Source: an uncultured Pelosinus sp. | Lineage (GTDB): Bacteria > Bacillota > Negativicutes > UMGS1260 | Length of the DNA stretch: 26,579 bases | Direction of reading: 5' to 3' | Assembly: GCA_900550105.1 (NCBI GenBank) | Contig: URQW01000041.1 | Location: 1-26,579 of the forward strand | Part shown: in pieces, positions 6,441-15,700 of the stretch | Layout: each line of letters begins with the position of its first letter | Numbering within the stretch: position 1 is the first letter of the stretch | Translations under genes and position numbers: made by a program | Notes under the pieces: model-generated | Seen by the model: the letters and a program-made list of their open reading frames with translations, nothing else | Databases searched by the model: none | Told to the model about the DNA's origin: nothing

Positions 6441-6602
6441 GTGGCAAACGCTTACTGTCATGAAAAATATTGCAATGTATCAGAAGAAGAAAAGGATCAT
6501 ATTACGGTAGAAAAATCTTCGCAGAATAGCGTATTTTTAGGTTGGCTGTACATGGCTGCTGTTTTAGCAGGTGCTATTCTCTTAGATAATCTTCTATTGT
6601 AA
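6441..6602 (+). CDS. Single-pass micro-membrane protein under Fur-type control (53 aa)
   Basis: Family not recognised. The start GTG 6441 is set by the SD AGGGAG (6426-6431) nine bases upstream. The in-frame ATG 6432 touches the SD and cannot use it. Residues 1-30 are polar and acidic, with a CHEKYC motif (Cys6, His7, Cys11) that could bind a metal ion or form a disulfide. Residues 31-48 (VFLGWLYMAAVLAGAILL) form one transmembrane helix, followed by a short DNLLL tail. The strong promoter with an adjacent Fur-type box suggests iron-starvation expression. The next gene (MFS transporter) lies 206 bases on, without an intervening terminator that I can see, so co-transcription is possible. Confidence 0.65.
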   Translation: MANAYCHEKYCNVSEEEKDHITVEKSSQNSVFLGWLYMAAVLAGAILLDNLLL

Positions 6603-6771
6603 TTATTTTATGGAATTGAACTAGGTTATTTTCCTGCCTGGGGAATCAACACTTCATACTGTTGGTTGCTCAGGCTTTTGTTTTACTGCTTTAAGCAAAA
6701 TTTTATATGATTTGCTTTGTCTTTTCATTTGTGAGTGTGTTAAGCTTAGGTTAGTTAAATGATATGAGAAA

Positions 6772-6788
6772 ACTGAAATATTTTCAGT
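6772..6788 (+). promoter_or_regulatory. 17-bp perfect palindrome upstream of the MFS gene
   Basis: ACTGAAA (6772-6778), TAT, TTTCAGT (6782-6788) are exact inverted arms. It ends five bases before the SD AAAGGAAG. It could be a repressor operator or a leader hairpin; there is no U tract, so it is not a terminator. The rest of 6603-6808 shows nothing else I can call. Confidence 0.5.
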
Positions 6789-6808
6789 AAACAAAGGAAG
6801 TTGGATCT

Positions 6809-8014
6809 TTGGTTGCAGAGTGGAAGAAAAGTTTGGCTGTTATGTGGTTTGTTCAAGTCATTGGAACAATTGCTATTACTGGAATGATTTCATTTTTACC
6901 GCTATATGTTTCCCACTTAGGAATCAGCGACCCTGGAGAAATTGGTTTATGGGCTGGTGTGCTCATGGGGGCATCTTCTTTTGCTGCAGCTATTTCTAAT
7001 CCTTACTGGGGAACTGTAGCTGATCGTAAAGGTCGTAAACCCATGGTGGAAAAAACATTACTACTATTTGGCCTGATTATTATTGCTATGGCATATGTGG
7101 CTAACGTATATCAACTGCTAGCTTTACGTATTTTTCAAGGCCTTTGCGGGGGATTTGTCGCCGCTTCCACAGCGCTTGTGACAAGTATGTCGCCGCGCGA
7201 TAAGATTGCTTTTACTGTCGGTTTGTTTCAGACTGCTATGATTGTAGGCGGCGCTGTCGGCCCGATGCTTGGCGGTGTTATTGCCGATCATTTTGGCTAC
7301 CGTCAGCCGTTTTTTGTTTTTGGCATTTTGTGCTTTGTGGCTTTAGGGTTAAGTCATTTGGCAGTCAGGGAAAAATTCACGCCGGTAAGGCGTGCTAAAA
7401 AAGAATCGATTTTAAAAAGTTTCAGTTATTTTTGGGCGCTGCCTGGTCTTGGGGCTATTTTATTTATACAGTTTTTGACGCAGTTTGCCACACAAAGTAT
7501 CGGCCCCATTCTGCCAATTTATATTCAGTCCATGGTGACTGGAACAGAACTTCTTGCGAGTATTTCCGGAACGATGATTGCTATCGGCGGGGTAGCTAGT
7601 GCCTTGGCATCTTTAAGTATGGGTTTTATTAGTCGCCATGTTTCCCATGGTAGAATTTTGCTCGTTGCAGCTTTAGGTGGTGCAATTACTTTTGTAGGTC
7701 AATTATTAGCGCAGGATATTATAACTTTTGGTTTGTTGCGCGCTTTGAATGGTCTGTTTATTGGAGCGATGATTCCCAGTTCCAATACGCTGTTAACGCT
7801 GTTGATTCCTGAAGAAAAACGCGGTGTCGCTTTTGGAATTACCAGTTCAGCGGCTTTGCTTGGCAATATGCTGGGGCCCTTATCAGCTGGGGTCTTATCC
7901 TTACATTTTTCGTTATCCTCTATTTTCTGGGTCACGTCGGTTCTGTTTGTGACTGCTTTCGTTTTAATGTTATGCTACGATAAACAAGGGTCGTCCCATG
8001 AAATTAGAGAGTAA
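6809..8014 (+). CDS. Major facilitator superfamily drug/metabolite exporter
   Basis: A 401-residue, 12-helix proton-linked transporter of the DHA1 drug:H+ antiporter type, inner membrane. The loop 2-3 signature (motif A) reads NPYWGTVADRKGRKPM, followed by a motif-B-like LRIFQGLCGG in helix 4 and a motif-C-like GGAVGPMLGGVIAD in helix 5. The second half repeats the pattern with GITSSAALLGNMLGPLSAG. Start TTG 6809 is chosen because the SD AAAGGAAG (6793-6800) is 8 bases upstream. Closest general type is MdtG/YfmO-like multidrug efflux; the substrate cannot be read from sequence. A palindrome just upstream suggests local repression by a ligand-binding regulator, but no regulator gene is adjacent. 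Confidence 0.88.
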   Translation: MVAEWKKSLAVMWFVQVIGTIAITGMISFLPLYVSHLGISDPGEIGLWAGVLMGASSFAAAISNPYWGTVADRKGRKPMVEKTLLLFGLIIIAMAYVANVYQLLALRIFQGLCGGFVAASTALVTSMSPRDKIAFTVGLFQTAMIVGGAVGPMLGGVIADHFGYRQPFFVFGILCFVALGLSHLAVREKFTPVRRAKKESILKSFSYFWALPGLGAILFIQFLTQFATQSIGPILPIYIQSMVTGTELLASISGTMIAIGGVASALASLSMGFISRHVSHGRILLVAALGGAITFVGQLLAQDIITFGLLRALNGLFIGAMIPSSNTLLTLLIPEEKRGVAFGITSSAALLGNMLGPLSAGVLSLHFSLSSIFWVTSVLFVTAFVLMLCYDKQGSSHEIRE

Positions 8015-8034
8015 TTTCATTTCGAAAATGAAAT
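8014..8034 (+). repeat. AT-rich inverted repeat at the MFS stop codon
   Basis: ATTTCATTT (8014-8022) and AAATGAAAT (8026-8034) are exact 9-bp arms separated by CGA, starting in the stop codon. There is no U tract after it. It may be a weak transcript-end stabiliser or an operator. Between here and 8157 I see no gene. Confidence 0.45.
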
Positions 8035-8157
8035 ATACATACTAAAAATGAATTTTGTGAATTTATCGGCAAATTGATTGGGTTTTATTGCTGAATATGC
8101 AGGATGGAAAAGAAAAGTAGAATAAGCAGTATCTCATATATGAAATGTTTGATTGTG

Positions 8158-8184
8158 AAAAGCAGCGGATTCGCTGCTTTTTTT
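8158..8184 (+). terminator. Intrinsic terminator ahead of the CoA-transferase operon
   Basis: AAAAGCAGCG, loop GATT, CGCTGCTTTTTTT (to 8184). Stem of about 10 pairs with a seven-T tail. It ends the MFS transcript. Confidence 0.9.
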
Positions 8185-8205
8185 ATTTGGCATGATTGTT
8201 GCAAA

Positions 8206-8229
8206 TATAAGATTCTATAAATTCTTATA
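8206..8229 (+). promoter_or_regulatory. Inverted repeat over a possible -10 of the CoA-transferase operon
   Basis: TATAAGA (8206-8212) and TCTTATA (8223-8229) are exact arms around a 10-bp spacer that contains TATAAA (8216-8221), a plausible -10. The -35 is poor. The repeat lies 12 bases before the start codon, so it may alternatively fold in the mRNA next to the SD. Confidence 0.4.
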
Positions 8230-8241
8230 GGAGATGATTGT

Positions 8242-9441
8242 ATGACGCAAAATCATGGTGCTTTGGCGGGATTAACAGTTCTTGATTTAACAAGGGTACT
8301 AGCAGGTCCTTTTTCGACAATGATGCTTGCTGATATGGGGGCCAATGTTATCAAAATCGAAGAAGCTGGTAAAGGCGCTGACGAGCGGCACATGGGACCG
8401 TTTCAAAATGGTGAAAGCGCTTATTATATGAATTTAAATCGGAATAAAAAAGGTATTACGTTAAATTTGAAATCCCCTAAGGGAAAGGAAATTTTTAAAG
8501 AGCTTGTTAAAAAAGCTGACATTGTCGTTGAAAACTACCGACCTGGAACGATGAAGAAGCTGGGGCTTGATTATGACGTTCTTAAGGAAATTAATCCGCG
8601 TATTATTTATGCGGCTGTATCGGGTTTTGGCCAATATGGTCCTTACACGAAACGGCCTGGCTACGATATTATCAGTCAGGCTATGAGCGGTTTGATGAGT
8701 ACTACCGGTTGGCCTGGCGGCAATCCAACTCGTTCTGGTACGGCTATGGGCGATGTATTAGGCGGTCTTTCCGTAACTATTGGGATTTTAGCAGCTGTTA
8801 ACAGCCGCTATCAAACGAATCGGGGACAAATGGTTGATGTGGCGCTAGTCGATTCGGCAGTGGCTAGTTTGGAAATTATTAATATGATTTATTTTGTAGA
8901 ACATCGTCTGCCGCAACGTATTGGCAATCGCTATGAATCGGTGTATCCGTATGACTCTTTCCAAGCGAAAGATGACTTAGTCATTATTGGTGCTGGCAAT
9001 GATAAACTCTGGGGGTTATTTTGCCAAGTGATTGGGCAGCCAGAGCTCATTGAAAAACCAGAATTTCTTCATTCTAAAGATCGTGTTCAAAACCATGTGG
9101 CAATTAAAGAAATTGTTGAGAGCTGGACGAAAAACCGTACTGTAGCGGATATCGTTGATACACTGCTAACTGCAGGAATTCCCGCAGCGCCGATTTATTC
9201 CATTGCGCAGGTAGCCGAAGATCCTCATATTGCCGGCGCTAGAGAGATGTTTGTAAAGACGGTGCATCCGAAGGCGGGCGAAATGCTCTTGACTGGTCCT
9301 CATATTAAATTGTCCGAAACAAAAGCAGCTATCCGCACTCCCGCTCCGGGGCTTGGCGAGCATAATGCAACCGTATTGCAGGAAATGCTTGGTCTTTCCG
9401 CTGCGGAACTAGCAGCTTTGCAAGATGAAGGAGTTATTTAA
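8242..9441 (+). CDS. CaiB/BaiF family (class III) CoA-transferase
   Basis: Moves CoA between an acyl-CoA and a free carboxylic acid through a mixed-anhydride/thioester on an active-site aspartate; cytosolic, interlocked dimer. The 399 residues are the usual length. Landmarks: VLDLTRVLAGPFSTMMLADMGA at the N-terminus (CoA-binding Rossmann part), VENYRPGTMKKLGLDY, SGFGQYGPY, RPGYDIISQAMSG, and catalytic Asp171 in TAMGDVLGG. GRGQMVDVAL-type sequence (NRGQMVDVALVDS) and a normal C-terminal domain follow. The next gene, 15 bases on, is an HMG-CoA-lyase-type enzyme. The likely acid is therefore a 3-hydroxy-3-methyl dicarboxylate or relative, with succinyl-CoA or acetyl-CoA as donor. Substrate is inference only. 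Confidence 0.92.
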   Translation: MTQNHGALAGLTVLDLTRVLAGPFSTMMLADMGANVIKIEEAGKGADERHMGPFQNGESAYYMNLNRNKKGITLNLKSPKGKEIFKELVKKADIVVENYRPGTMKKLGLDYDVLKEINPRIIYAAVSGFGQYGPYTKRPGYDIISQAMSGLMSTTGWPGGNPTRSGTAMGDVLGGLSVTIGILAAVNSRYQTNRGQMVDVALVDSAVASLEIINMIYFVEHRLPQRIGNRYESVYPYDSFQAKDDLVIIGAGNDKLWGLFCQVIGQPELIEKPEFLHSKDRVQNHVAIKEIVESWTKNRTVADIVDTLLTAGIPAAPIYSIAQVAEDPHIAGAREMFVKTVHPKAGEMLLTGPHIKLSETKAAIRTPAPGLGEHNATVLQEMLGLSAAELAALQDEGVI

Positions 9442-9456
9442 AAGGAGGGGTCAATA

Positions 9457-10368
9457 ATGCTTCATTTACCACAACAAGTAGAAGTGATTGATGTCGGACC
9501 ACGTGATGGCTTTCAAAATATTAAAGAATGGATTCCGACAGAAGTCAAAATGGAAATTATTGATGGCTTAATGGCTGCTGGGGTGAAGAGTATCGAAGTT
9601 ACTTCTTTTGTACATCCTAAAGCGATTCCCCAAATGGCTGATGCGACAACGGTTGCCGCTGCCGCTCTAGAAAAATATCAACAGGTCGGTTTAAAAGCGA
9701 AAGCCCTAGTGCCGAACTTACAAGGCGCTAAAAAGGCTTATAGTCAAGGGATTCGGGAAGTAACTTATGTAATTTCAGCCAGCGAAAAACATAATTTGGC
9801 CAATATAAATCGAACGCGAGAACAGTCTTTAGCGGATCTTGCAGCAATTATTAAGGAACTGCCTGATTTGACCATACGTTTGGCAGCAGCTACCTCTTTT
9901 GGTTGTCCTTTTGCCGGTCAAGTACCGGAGGAACTTGTTTTATCACTTATTCAGTCAGCTGTTGATTTGGGCGTAAACTATGTAGTTCTTTGCGATACGA
10001 TTGGCGTGGGTGACCCTAAACAAGTCTATTCGTTAGTTCAGGCTGTGAAAACAAATTATCCTAATATTACAGTGGCGCTGCATTTGCATGATACGCGCGG
10101 AATGGGATTAGCCAATACCTTGGCAGGTCTTGAAGCTGGGATTACTGTTTTTGAATCAGCGATTGGTGGTCTGGGGGGGTGTCCTTTTGCCCCTGGCGCT
10201 GCTGGAAATACGGCGACAGAAGATATGATCAATATGTTTCATCGCATGGGAATTCAAACAGGTATTGATTTGGATCAATATTTATCGGTTGTAGAAATTG
10301 TTAAGACGAAGATTCAGCCTGTGCTCACAGGCCACCTTGCTTCAGCTTGTAAGTACGATAATTTATAA
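9457..10368 (+). CDS. Hydroxymethylglutaryl-CoA lyase-type enzyme
   Basis: Cleaves 3-hydroxy-3-methylglutaryl-CoA to acetoacetate and acetyl-CoA (or a close homologue of that substrate); cytosolic, divalent-metal-dependent TIM barrel of the HMGL-like family. 303 residues, normal. Visible: VGPRDGFQN with the catalytic Arg-Asp pair, IEVTSFVHPKAIPQMAD, the LCDTIGVGDP segment, metal-binding HLHDTRGMG, and the HMG-CoA lyase signature SAIGGLGGCPFAPGAAGN with the active-site Cys. SD AAGGAGGGG 15 bases after the upstream stop places it in an operon with the CoA-transferase. A citramalyl- or methylglutaconyl-pathway role, or leucine catabolism, are alternatives; no other leucine-degradation gene is nearby. 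Confidence 0.9.
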   Translation: MLHLPQQVEVIDVGPRDGFQNIKEWIPTEVKMEIIDGLMAAGVKSIEVTSFVHPKAIPQMADATTVAAAALEKYQQVGLKAKALVPNLQGAKKAYSQGIREVTYVISASEKHNLANINRTREQSLADLAAIIKELPDLTIRLAAATSFGCPFAGQVPEELVLSLIQSAVDLGVNYVVLCDTIGVGDPKQVYSLVQAVKTNYPNITVALHLHDTRGMGLANTLAGLEAGITVFESAIGGLGGCPFAPGAAGNTATEDMINMFHRMGIQTGIDLDQYLSVVEIVKTKIQPVLTGHLASACKYDNL

Positions 10369-10372
10369 ATTG

Positions 10373-10416
10373 AAAACAGCTGTCCGTCAGAGTTATTTCT
10401 GGCGGACAGCTGTTTT
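10373..10416. terminator. Bidirectional terminator between convergent lyase and amidase genes
   Basis: AAAACAGCTGTCCGTCAGA (10373-10391), loop GTTATT, TCTGGCGGACAGCTGTTTT (10398-10416). Nineteen pairs with one wobble, flanked by T on each strand. The amidase stop codon (10415-10417, minus) lies in the last bases of the stem. Confidence 0.92.
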
Positions 10417-11398
10417 AGTTGATTTTCATGAGCTTTGCAGCCTGTTCCCGTAGGTCTCCCATTTGGACATAAAGATTCTTTCCCGGACAAAGCGTGTCGT
10501 TTAAATCTCTATGGCCTACAACTGAGGTGTCATCAGGTGAAAAATTATAAAGATTACATAAGGCGGCAATGAGTTTTGCTGCCGTTTTGATTTGCGCTTC
10601 TTTTGGTTCGACATCTTCAAAATTGCCGACAAGATTGATACCAATGGATGTCTTGTTGAAGCCATATGCATGAGCGCCGACTGTGTCGCGCGGTCTGCCT
10701 CGCTCAATGCGACCATTTTTGCGAATGACATAATGATAGCCAATGCCGGACCAACCGTTGGCAAGGTGCCATTCGTGAATCTTAGCGGCGCTTACATCTT
10801 CATCGACGAGGCCTACATGATGGATAACAATCAAATCGGTAGCTGGTCTTGTATCAAGGGGACCAAAAGCGAACGCTGTCTCGAGAATCGCTAAGTCCCT
10901 TTCTTTTAACGCTTTGGGACGACTGAATGTGCCGACTTGAATCGTTAGACGGTAAAGACGAGTATTTCCTGGTTGCTCGGCTAAGGTATAACGAACTTCT
11001 GGTGCGAGGGAAGGGTCGGCGATTTTTAGACGGAGTTGTGTATCTTTTTTAGCAATTTCTTTTATGTCTAGGGTGCTGACGAAAACATTACGGCAGGCAA
11101 AAGACTTGATGAATTTTTCAGCATGGCAATTTTTAATAAGAAAGAATAGTGAGTCTGCTGTTTCTGTTTTTATAATTTCAACATTTCCTGTTAGATCAAT
11201 TGTTGTTTGAAAATAGACTTGTTGTCCTTGTTTTACATTTGTTGTTGACCATTGTACATTGTTGATGTTTGCTGGCTTTTTCGGAGGTGGAGGCAATTCT
11301 TGCGCCAGAGCGGAGCAAGCGTCTACGATATTTTGCCCGAACCAGAGAACAGAACAGCTGTAAAGTGATCTTTTTAGAAAAGTTCTTCGGTTCATCAT
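10415..11398 (-). CDS. Tat-exported N-acetylmuramoyl-L-alanine amidase (Amidase_2)
   Basis: Hydrolyses the MurNAc-L-Ala bond of peptidoglycan outside the membrane. 327 residues from the ATG at 11398, chosen because GGAGA lies about 5 bases upstream; the longer open frame to 11491 lacks an SD. N-terminus: RRTFLKRS, a consensus twin-arginine Tat motif, then a weakly hydrophobic stretch and an ALAQ cleavage site near residue 33. Residues about 45-160 are beta-rich and could be an AMIN-like wall-targeting domain. The amidase domain (about 185-310) shows zinc ligands in VIHHVG (His193/194), VGHRD (His296) and CPG (Cys304), plus GYHYVIRKNG. All key residues are present. Tat export implies folding, perhaps with zinc, before secretion. 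Confidence 0.88.
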   Translation of the reverse strand: MMNRRTFLKRSLYSCSVLWFGQNIVDACSALAQELPPPPKKPANINNVQWSTTNVKQGQQVYFQTTIDLTGNVEIIKTETADSLFFLIKNCHAEKFIKSFACRNVFVSTLDIKEIAKKDTQLRLKIADPSLAPEVRYTLAEQPGNTRLYRLTIQVGTFSRPKALKERDLAILETAFAFGPLDTRPATDLIVIHHVGLVDEDVSAAKIHEWHLANGWSGIGYHYVIRKNGRIERGRPRDTVGAHAYGFNKTSIGINLVGNFEDVEPKEAQIKTAAKLIAALCNLYNFSPDDTSVVGHRDLNDTLCPGKNLYVQMGDLREQAAKLMKIN

Positions 11399-11504
11399 AT
11401 ATTCTCCAATGAAATTAAAATAAAATAATATGTTCATTATACTGCGATTTAAATGATTTTTAAATAAGAAGATTTTCCCGCGAAGAAGCAAAGATTGACC
11501 GTTA

Positions 11505-11513
11505 TGTTACAAT
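11505..11513 (+). promoter_or_regulatory. Extended -10 promoter of sbcDC
   Basis: TGTTACAAT (11505-11513): the TGn extension plus TACAAT (5 of 6). No good -35 lies 16-18 bp upstream, as is common for extended -10 promoters. It is followed 38 bases later by the sbcD ATG with SD GGGAG. Confidence 0.5.
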
Positions 11514-11551
11514 AGATTTGAGAAAATGCGTGAATTATTGGGAGAAAAATC

Positions 11552-12730
11552 ATGAAAATTATTCACACAAGTGATTGGCATATTGGCAAAATTGTAAATC
11601 AAGTCTATATGACAGAAGATCAAGCTGTTTGTTTGGCATCGTTGATTGATCTTTTAAGAGAAGAGCAGCCTGATGCGTTAGTGATAGCCGGTGATGTTTA
11701 TGATCGGTCTATCCCGCCAGTTGAGGCAGTGGAATTGCTTGATAAGACTTTAAGCACAATTCTGCTTGAATTAAAAATTCCCATACTGATGATCGCCGGA
11801 AATCATGATAGCCCGGATCGGCTCGGATTTGGCAGTCATTTACTTGAGGCAGGGGGATTATATATTGCAGGGCCCTTGACGCAGCAGATTAAAAAGGTTT
11901 CTTTAAGCGACGAATATGGACCTGTTCATTTTTATTTACTTCCCTATGCGCCGCCGGCTTTAGTCAGAGATGTTTTTCAAGCAGAGGCTGCGAGAGATCA
12001 TGATTCTGCAATGAAGGTGATGATCGAAGCGATTCAAAGCGATTGGGATGCAACTGCGCGTAATATATTAGTCACTCATGGCTTTGTAAGGGGCATAAAG
12101 GAACTTACACTCAGTGAATCGGAAAAACCCTTATCTTACACCTTGTCAATTGGCGGGGCTGACTATGTGGATGTAGAACTTTTTTCTGGCTTTACTTATA
12201 CAGCATTGGGCCATTTACATAGACCCCAGCAAGCTGGTACGGAGCGGGTGCGTTATGCAGGATCTTTATTGAAATATTCTGCCTCAGAAGTGGCTCAGAA
12301 GAAATCAGTTACATTGCTTACAATTGGGAAAGATCAAGCAATTACCATTGAGGAAAAAGTATTACAACAAAAACGGGATATGCGTAAAGTGACGGGATCG
12401 ATACAAGAGCTGTTAATGCCCGATTTTTTGCCAGAAGCAGCAAAGAATGACTATCTTTTTGTAACTTTAACGGATCAAGCGGAGATTCTTGATCCTATGG
12501 GCAAACTGCGTACGCTGTATCCAAATGTTTTAGGGCTTGATTTTTTGCGCAATGAAGGAGCTGTTTCTGGCGAAAAAACAGCTGCTGGCGAAGGCTATAA
12601 ACAGCAAGGAAAACTAGAACTTTTTGAAGATTTCTATGGTAATATGACTGGTCAGACTTTTGATGAAACGAAAAAACAAATTTTAGCGGAAGTTATTGCA
12701 CAGGTAGAAACCGCAGGAAGGGAAGAGTGA
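11552..12730 (+). CDS. sbcD: Nuclease SbcCD subunit D (Mre11-like)
   Basis: Manganese-dependent phosphodiesterase that cleaves hairpins and protein-blocked DNA ends with SbcC, acting in DNA repair. 392 residues, normal. Metallophosphatase motifs appear in order: SDWHIG (residues 7-12), GDVYDR, GNHDSPDR, THGFVRG and GHLHRPQ; all metal-ligating Asp/His/Asn are intact. The C-terminal region (about 280-392) is the capping domain and is variable, as in the family. Its stop lies two bases before the ATG of sbcC chosen here, so the two are translated together. Confidence 0.97.
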   Translation: MKIIHTSDWHIGKIVNQVYMTEDQAVCLASLIDLLREEQPDALVIAGDVYDRSIPPVEAVELLDKTLSTILLELKIPILMIAGNHDSPDRLGFGSHLLEAGGLYIAGPLTQQIKKVSLSDEYGPVHFYLLPYAPPALVRDVFQAEAARDHDSAMKVMIEAIQSDWDATARNILVTHGFVRGIKELTLSESEKPLSYTLSIGGADYVDVELFSGFTYTALGHLHRPQQAGTERVRYAGSLLKYSASEVAQKKSVTLLTIGKDQAITIEEKVLQQKRDMRKVTGSIQELLMPDFLPEAAKNDYLFVTLTDQAEILDPMGKLRTLYPNVLGLDFLRNEGAVSGEKTAAGEGYKQQGKLELFEDFYGNMTGQTFDETKKQILAEVIAQVETAGREE

Positions 12731-12732
12731 CG

Positions 12733-15700
12733 ATGCGGCCACTGAAATTGACTATGACAGCGTTTGGGCCTTACGCGTCTCAGCAAGAAATTGATTTTAC
12801 CCTGTTAGGCAGACGAAATTTGTTTGTCATTTGCGGCAACACCGGGGCCGGAAAGACAACAATTCTTGATGCGATTGCCTATGGTCTGTATGGAAAGGCT
12901 AGTGGCCAAGATCGTGACGGCGAAAGTCTACGCAGTCATTTTGCCAGCGAAGATATACTTACAGCGGTGGAACTGGAATTTGAGCTAAAAGGGGAAAGAT
13001 ACTATATTCGTCGCGTACCGAAACAGCAACGGAAAAGATTGCGTGGCGAAGGTCTTATGGATCAAAATGCTGAGGCTGAGCTGCAGAAACTTTCTGGCGA
13101 TGCCAAAGAGAGCGTTTGTGGTATTAAAGAAGTAAATGAAAAAATTTTGCAGCTTTTAGGGATTACCTATGATCAATTTAAGCAAATTATTATGATTCCG
13201 CAAGGAGAATTTCGCGAGCTTTTGACGGCTGATAGTAAAATGAGAGAGGAAATCCTGCAAAAGATATTTGGTACGGAAGGGTTTCGTCAAGTCCAGCAGC
13301 GCTTAGAAGAAAAAGCGAAAGCTTTGTTACAGTCTGTTCAGGAAATTAAAATTAAACTAGGTGAAGCAAAGGCCAAGCTTGATGTAACCGATCATGCTGT
13401 TTTAACAGATTTAGTAGAGGGAGAATCCTGGCAAGCTCCCGCTTTGATTACCGGACTGAAACTTGCTTTAGAGACAGATCGGCAGACTTTGTCAGGTGTT
13501 GATCAGCAAATCAAAGAGCAGGAACGACTTTTGCAAGAGAAAGAGAAGTTGATTTTTCAGGCGGAAAGTTTAAATCAAAAATTGGCAGAATTGACTGAGG
13601 CAAAGCAGAAATTGGCTGAACTAGAAGTACTGCAACCGCAAAAAAAATCACAAGAGATATTATTGAAGCAAGCGCGGAAAGCTTTGACTATTTTGCCACA
13701 AAAGGAATATCTAACTCGCTGTGCTGATGATAAAAAGATCAAAACAATGAGAGGCGTGCAAGCGTCGGCGGCTCACAAGGAGTCTCTCCTTTCCTTTCAA
13801 GCAGCAGAAGCTCATTATAACGAAACTCTAAAAAATGAAGTGCTTTGCCGGGAATTGCTTATTGAAGAAACTCAGCTCACTTCGTTACGAGAGAAACTCG
13901 AGCAACTTGCTATAACGCAAAAAGAGCTGGCTGAAGAACAGAAAACTTTGCGATTGCAGGAACAGCAGCTAACTCAAAATAAGAAAATTATTGAAAGCGA
14001 TAAAGAACAATTAAAAGACAATAAAGCTTTACTAGAAAAAATGCGATTAAAGCTGGAATCGCGAGCTGTAAAAATAGAAGAGAAGAATCATAAAGAGCAA
14101 AGATTGCAATGGCTGAACAAATGGAGTCAATCGCAAGCTGAGTTAGAAAAACTGCGCTCTGCTTATAAAATAAAGCGCAATGATCGAGATGCGGCGCAAA
14201 AACGCTATGAGGCTTGTCAGACGCTCTATGATGAACAGTACCGTCTGTTTTTATCGGGGCAGGCGTCTTTATTAGCTAAGTCGCTCCAAGCGGGTGAGCC
14301 TTGTCCAGTTTGTGGCTCTGCCAATCATCCTAATCCGACTGTTTTTCACGGAGATTTGCCATCGGAAGAGCATGTGAAAAGTCTTTTTGATAAAAGTAAG
14401 GCTTTGCGTGAAGCGGCAGAACAGAGCCGGATTGCTTTTGAGCAAAACTACGCGGAGGGCATAAGGCAAAAAAAACAAGTTGATGAGTATTTGCAAGAAT
14501 TGGCAGCGCTAGAAGGACCTGAACTGCTTGAGTATCAACAAGAGCAGTTAACAAGTTTTATTGCTGAGAAAAGTCAGTTATGGCCTGCTGAAATTCAGCA
14601 GCTCGTAGAAGAACTTGGTCATCTTGACACTTGTAAACAACAAAGTGAGGGGCTTAGACAAAGCATCGAGCAGAGCGAGCAGGCCATCTATAAACAAGAG
14701 CAGCAGGTTAGTGAACTTGATCAAAGGCATTCGCAGCTTTTGGGGCAGGTTCAGACGAAGGAGGCTTTATTTAAAACTCTTAGATCGGAAGTGCCTGAGC
14801 AGTTTCGTTCTCTTGCTCTGTTAGAAGCTAAAATAACGGAAATTCAAAAACGGCAAGAAACTTTAAAGGCTGCGTTAGCGAAAGCGGAACAAGCTTTTCG
14901 TCAGTCTGATCAAAAAAGGGCGCAGGCAGAGACGGAGCAAAAGCAGGCGGACGAGGCATTACTCGAGGCCCAAACTGCTTTTACGGCAGCCGCTTTACAA
15001 TGGCAGGCAGATTTGCAAGCAGCCGATTTTCTTTCAGATGAGATGTATGAACAAGCGCAACGAACGCCGCAAGAAATTCAAGAACTCGAAGAATCGGTTC
15101 GTGCTTATGAATTAGATTTGCGAGCGGCGCAAGAACATAAAATTCGCTTAGAATATGAGACGCAAGGGGTTCAAGTGGTTGATATTGCTCTGTTACAGCA
15201 GGAGAAGGTTTTTATGCAATCAGAGCGAGAAGCTTTCTTGGTTCAAAAAAATAAAGTTGCCTTCCGTTTACAAAATAACGAAAGACAACTCTTAAAACTC
15301 GGTGAACTTTGGCAGGCGCTTGAAAATATCGAGGAAGAATTTAGTGTTGTCGGTCATTTAGCACGAGTTGCCAAAGGCGACAACCAGGAAAAACTGAGTT
15401 TTGAACGATATGTACTAGCGGCTTTTTTTCAAGATATTATAGTTGCAGCTAATCTACGCTTGAAAAAGATGACGGCAGGCCGTTATTTGATGCGTCGTAT
15501 TGCGTCGCGTGGTAAAGGGAATGGCCAAAGTGGTCTCGAAATTGAGGTGTTTGATTATTATACAGGTCGAACTCGTCATATAAAAACCTTATCAGGCGGA
15601 GAGAGCTTTAAGGCTTCTCTGGCCTTGGCTTTGGGGCTTGCTGATGTAGTACAGTCATATTCCGGTGGAATTCATATTGAAACGATGTTTATTGATGAAG

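Noticed and set aside
5655..6602. The three small genes considered as a toxin-antitoxin or peptide system
   Set aside because: They have opposite strands, separate promoters and terminators, and no toxin or antitoxin fold that I can recognise.
10592..10894. 100-codon plus-strand open frame
   Set aside because: It is antisense to the catalytic domain of the amidase, whose zinc ligands are intact on the other strand.
11399..11491. 31-codon N-terminal extension of the amidase
   Set aside because: It would bury the Tat signal inside the protein and has no SD; the start at 11398 has GGAGA in place.
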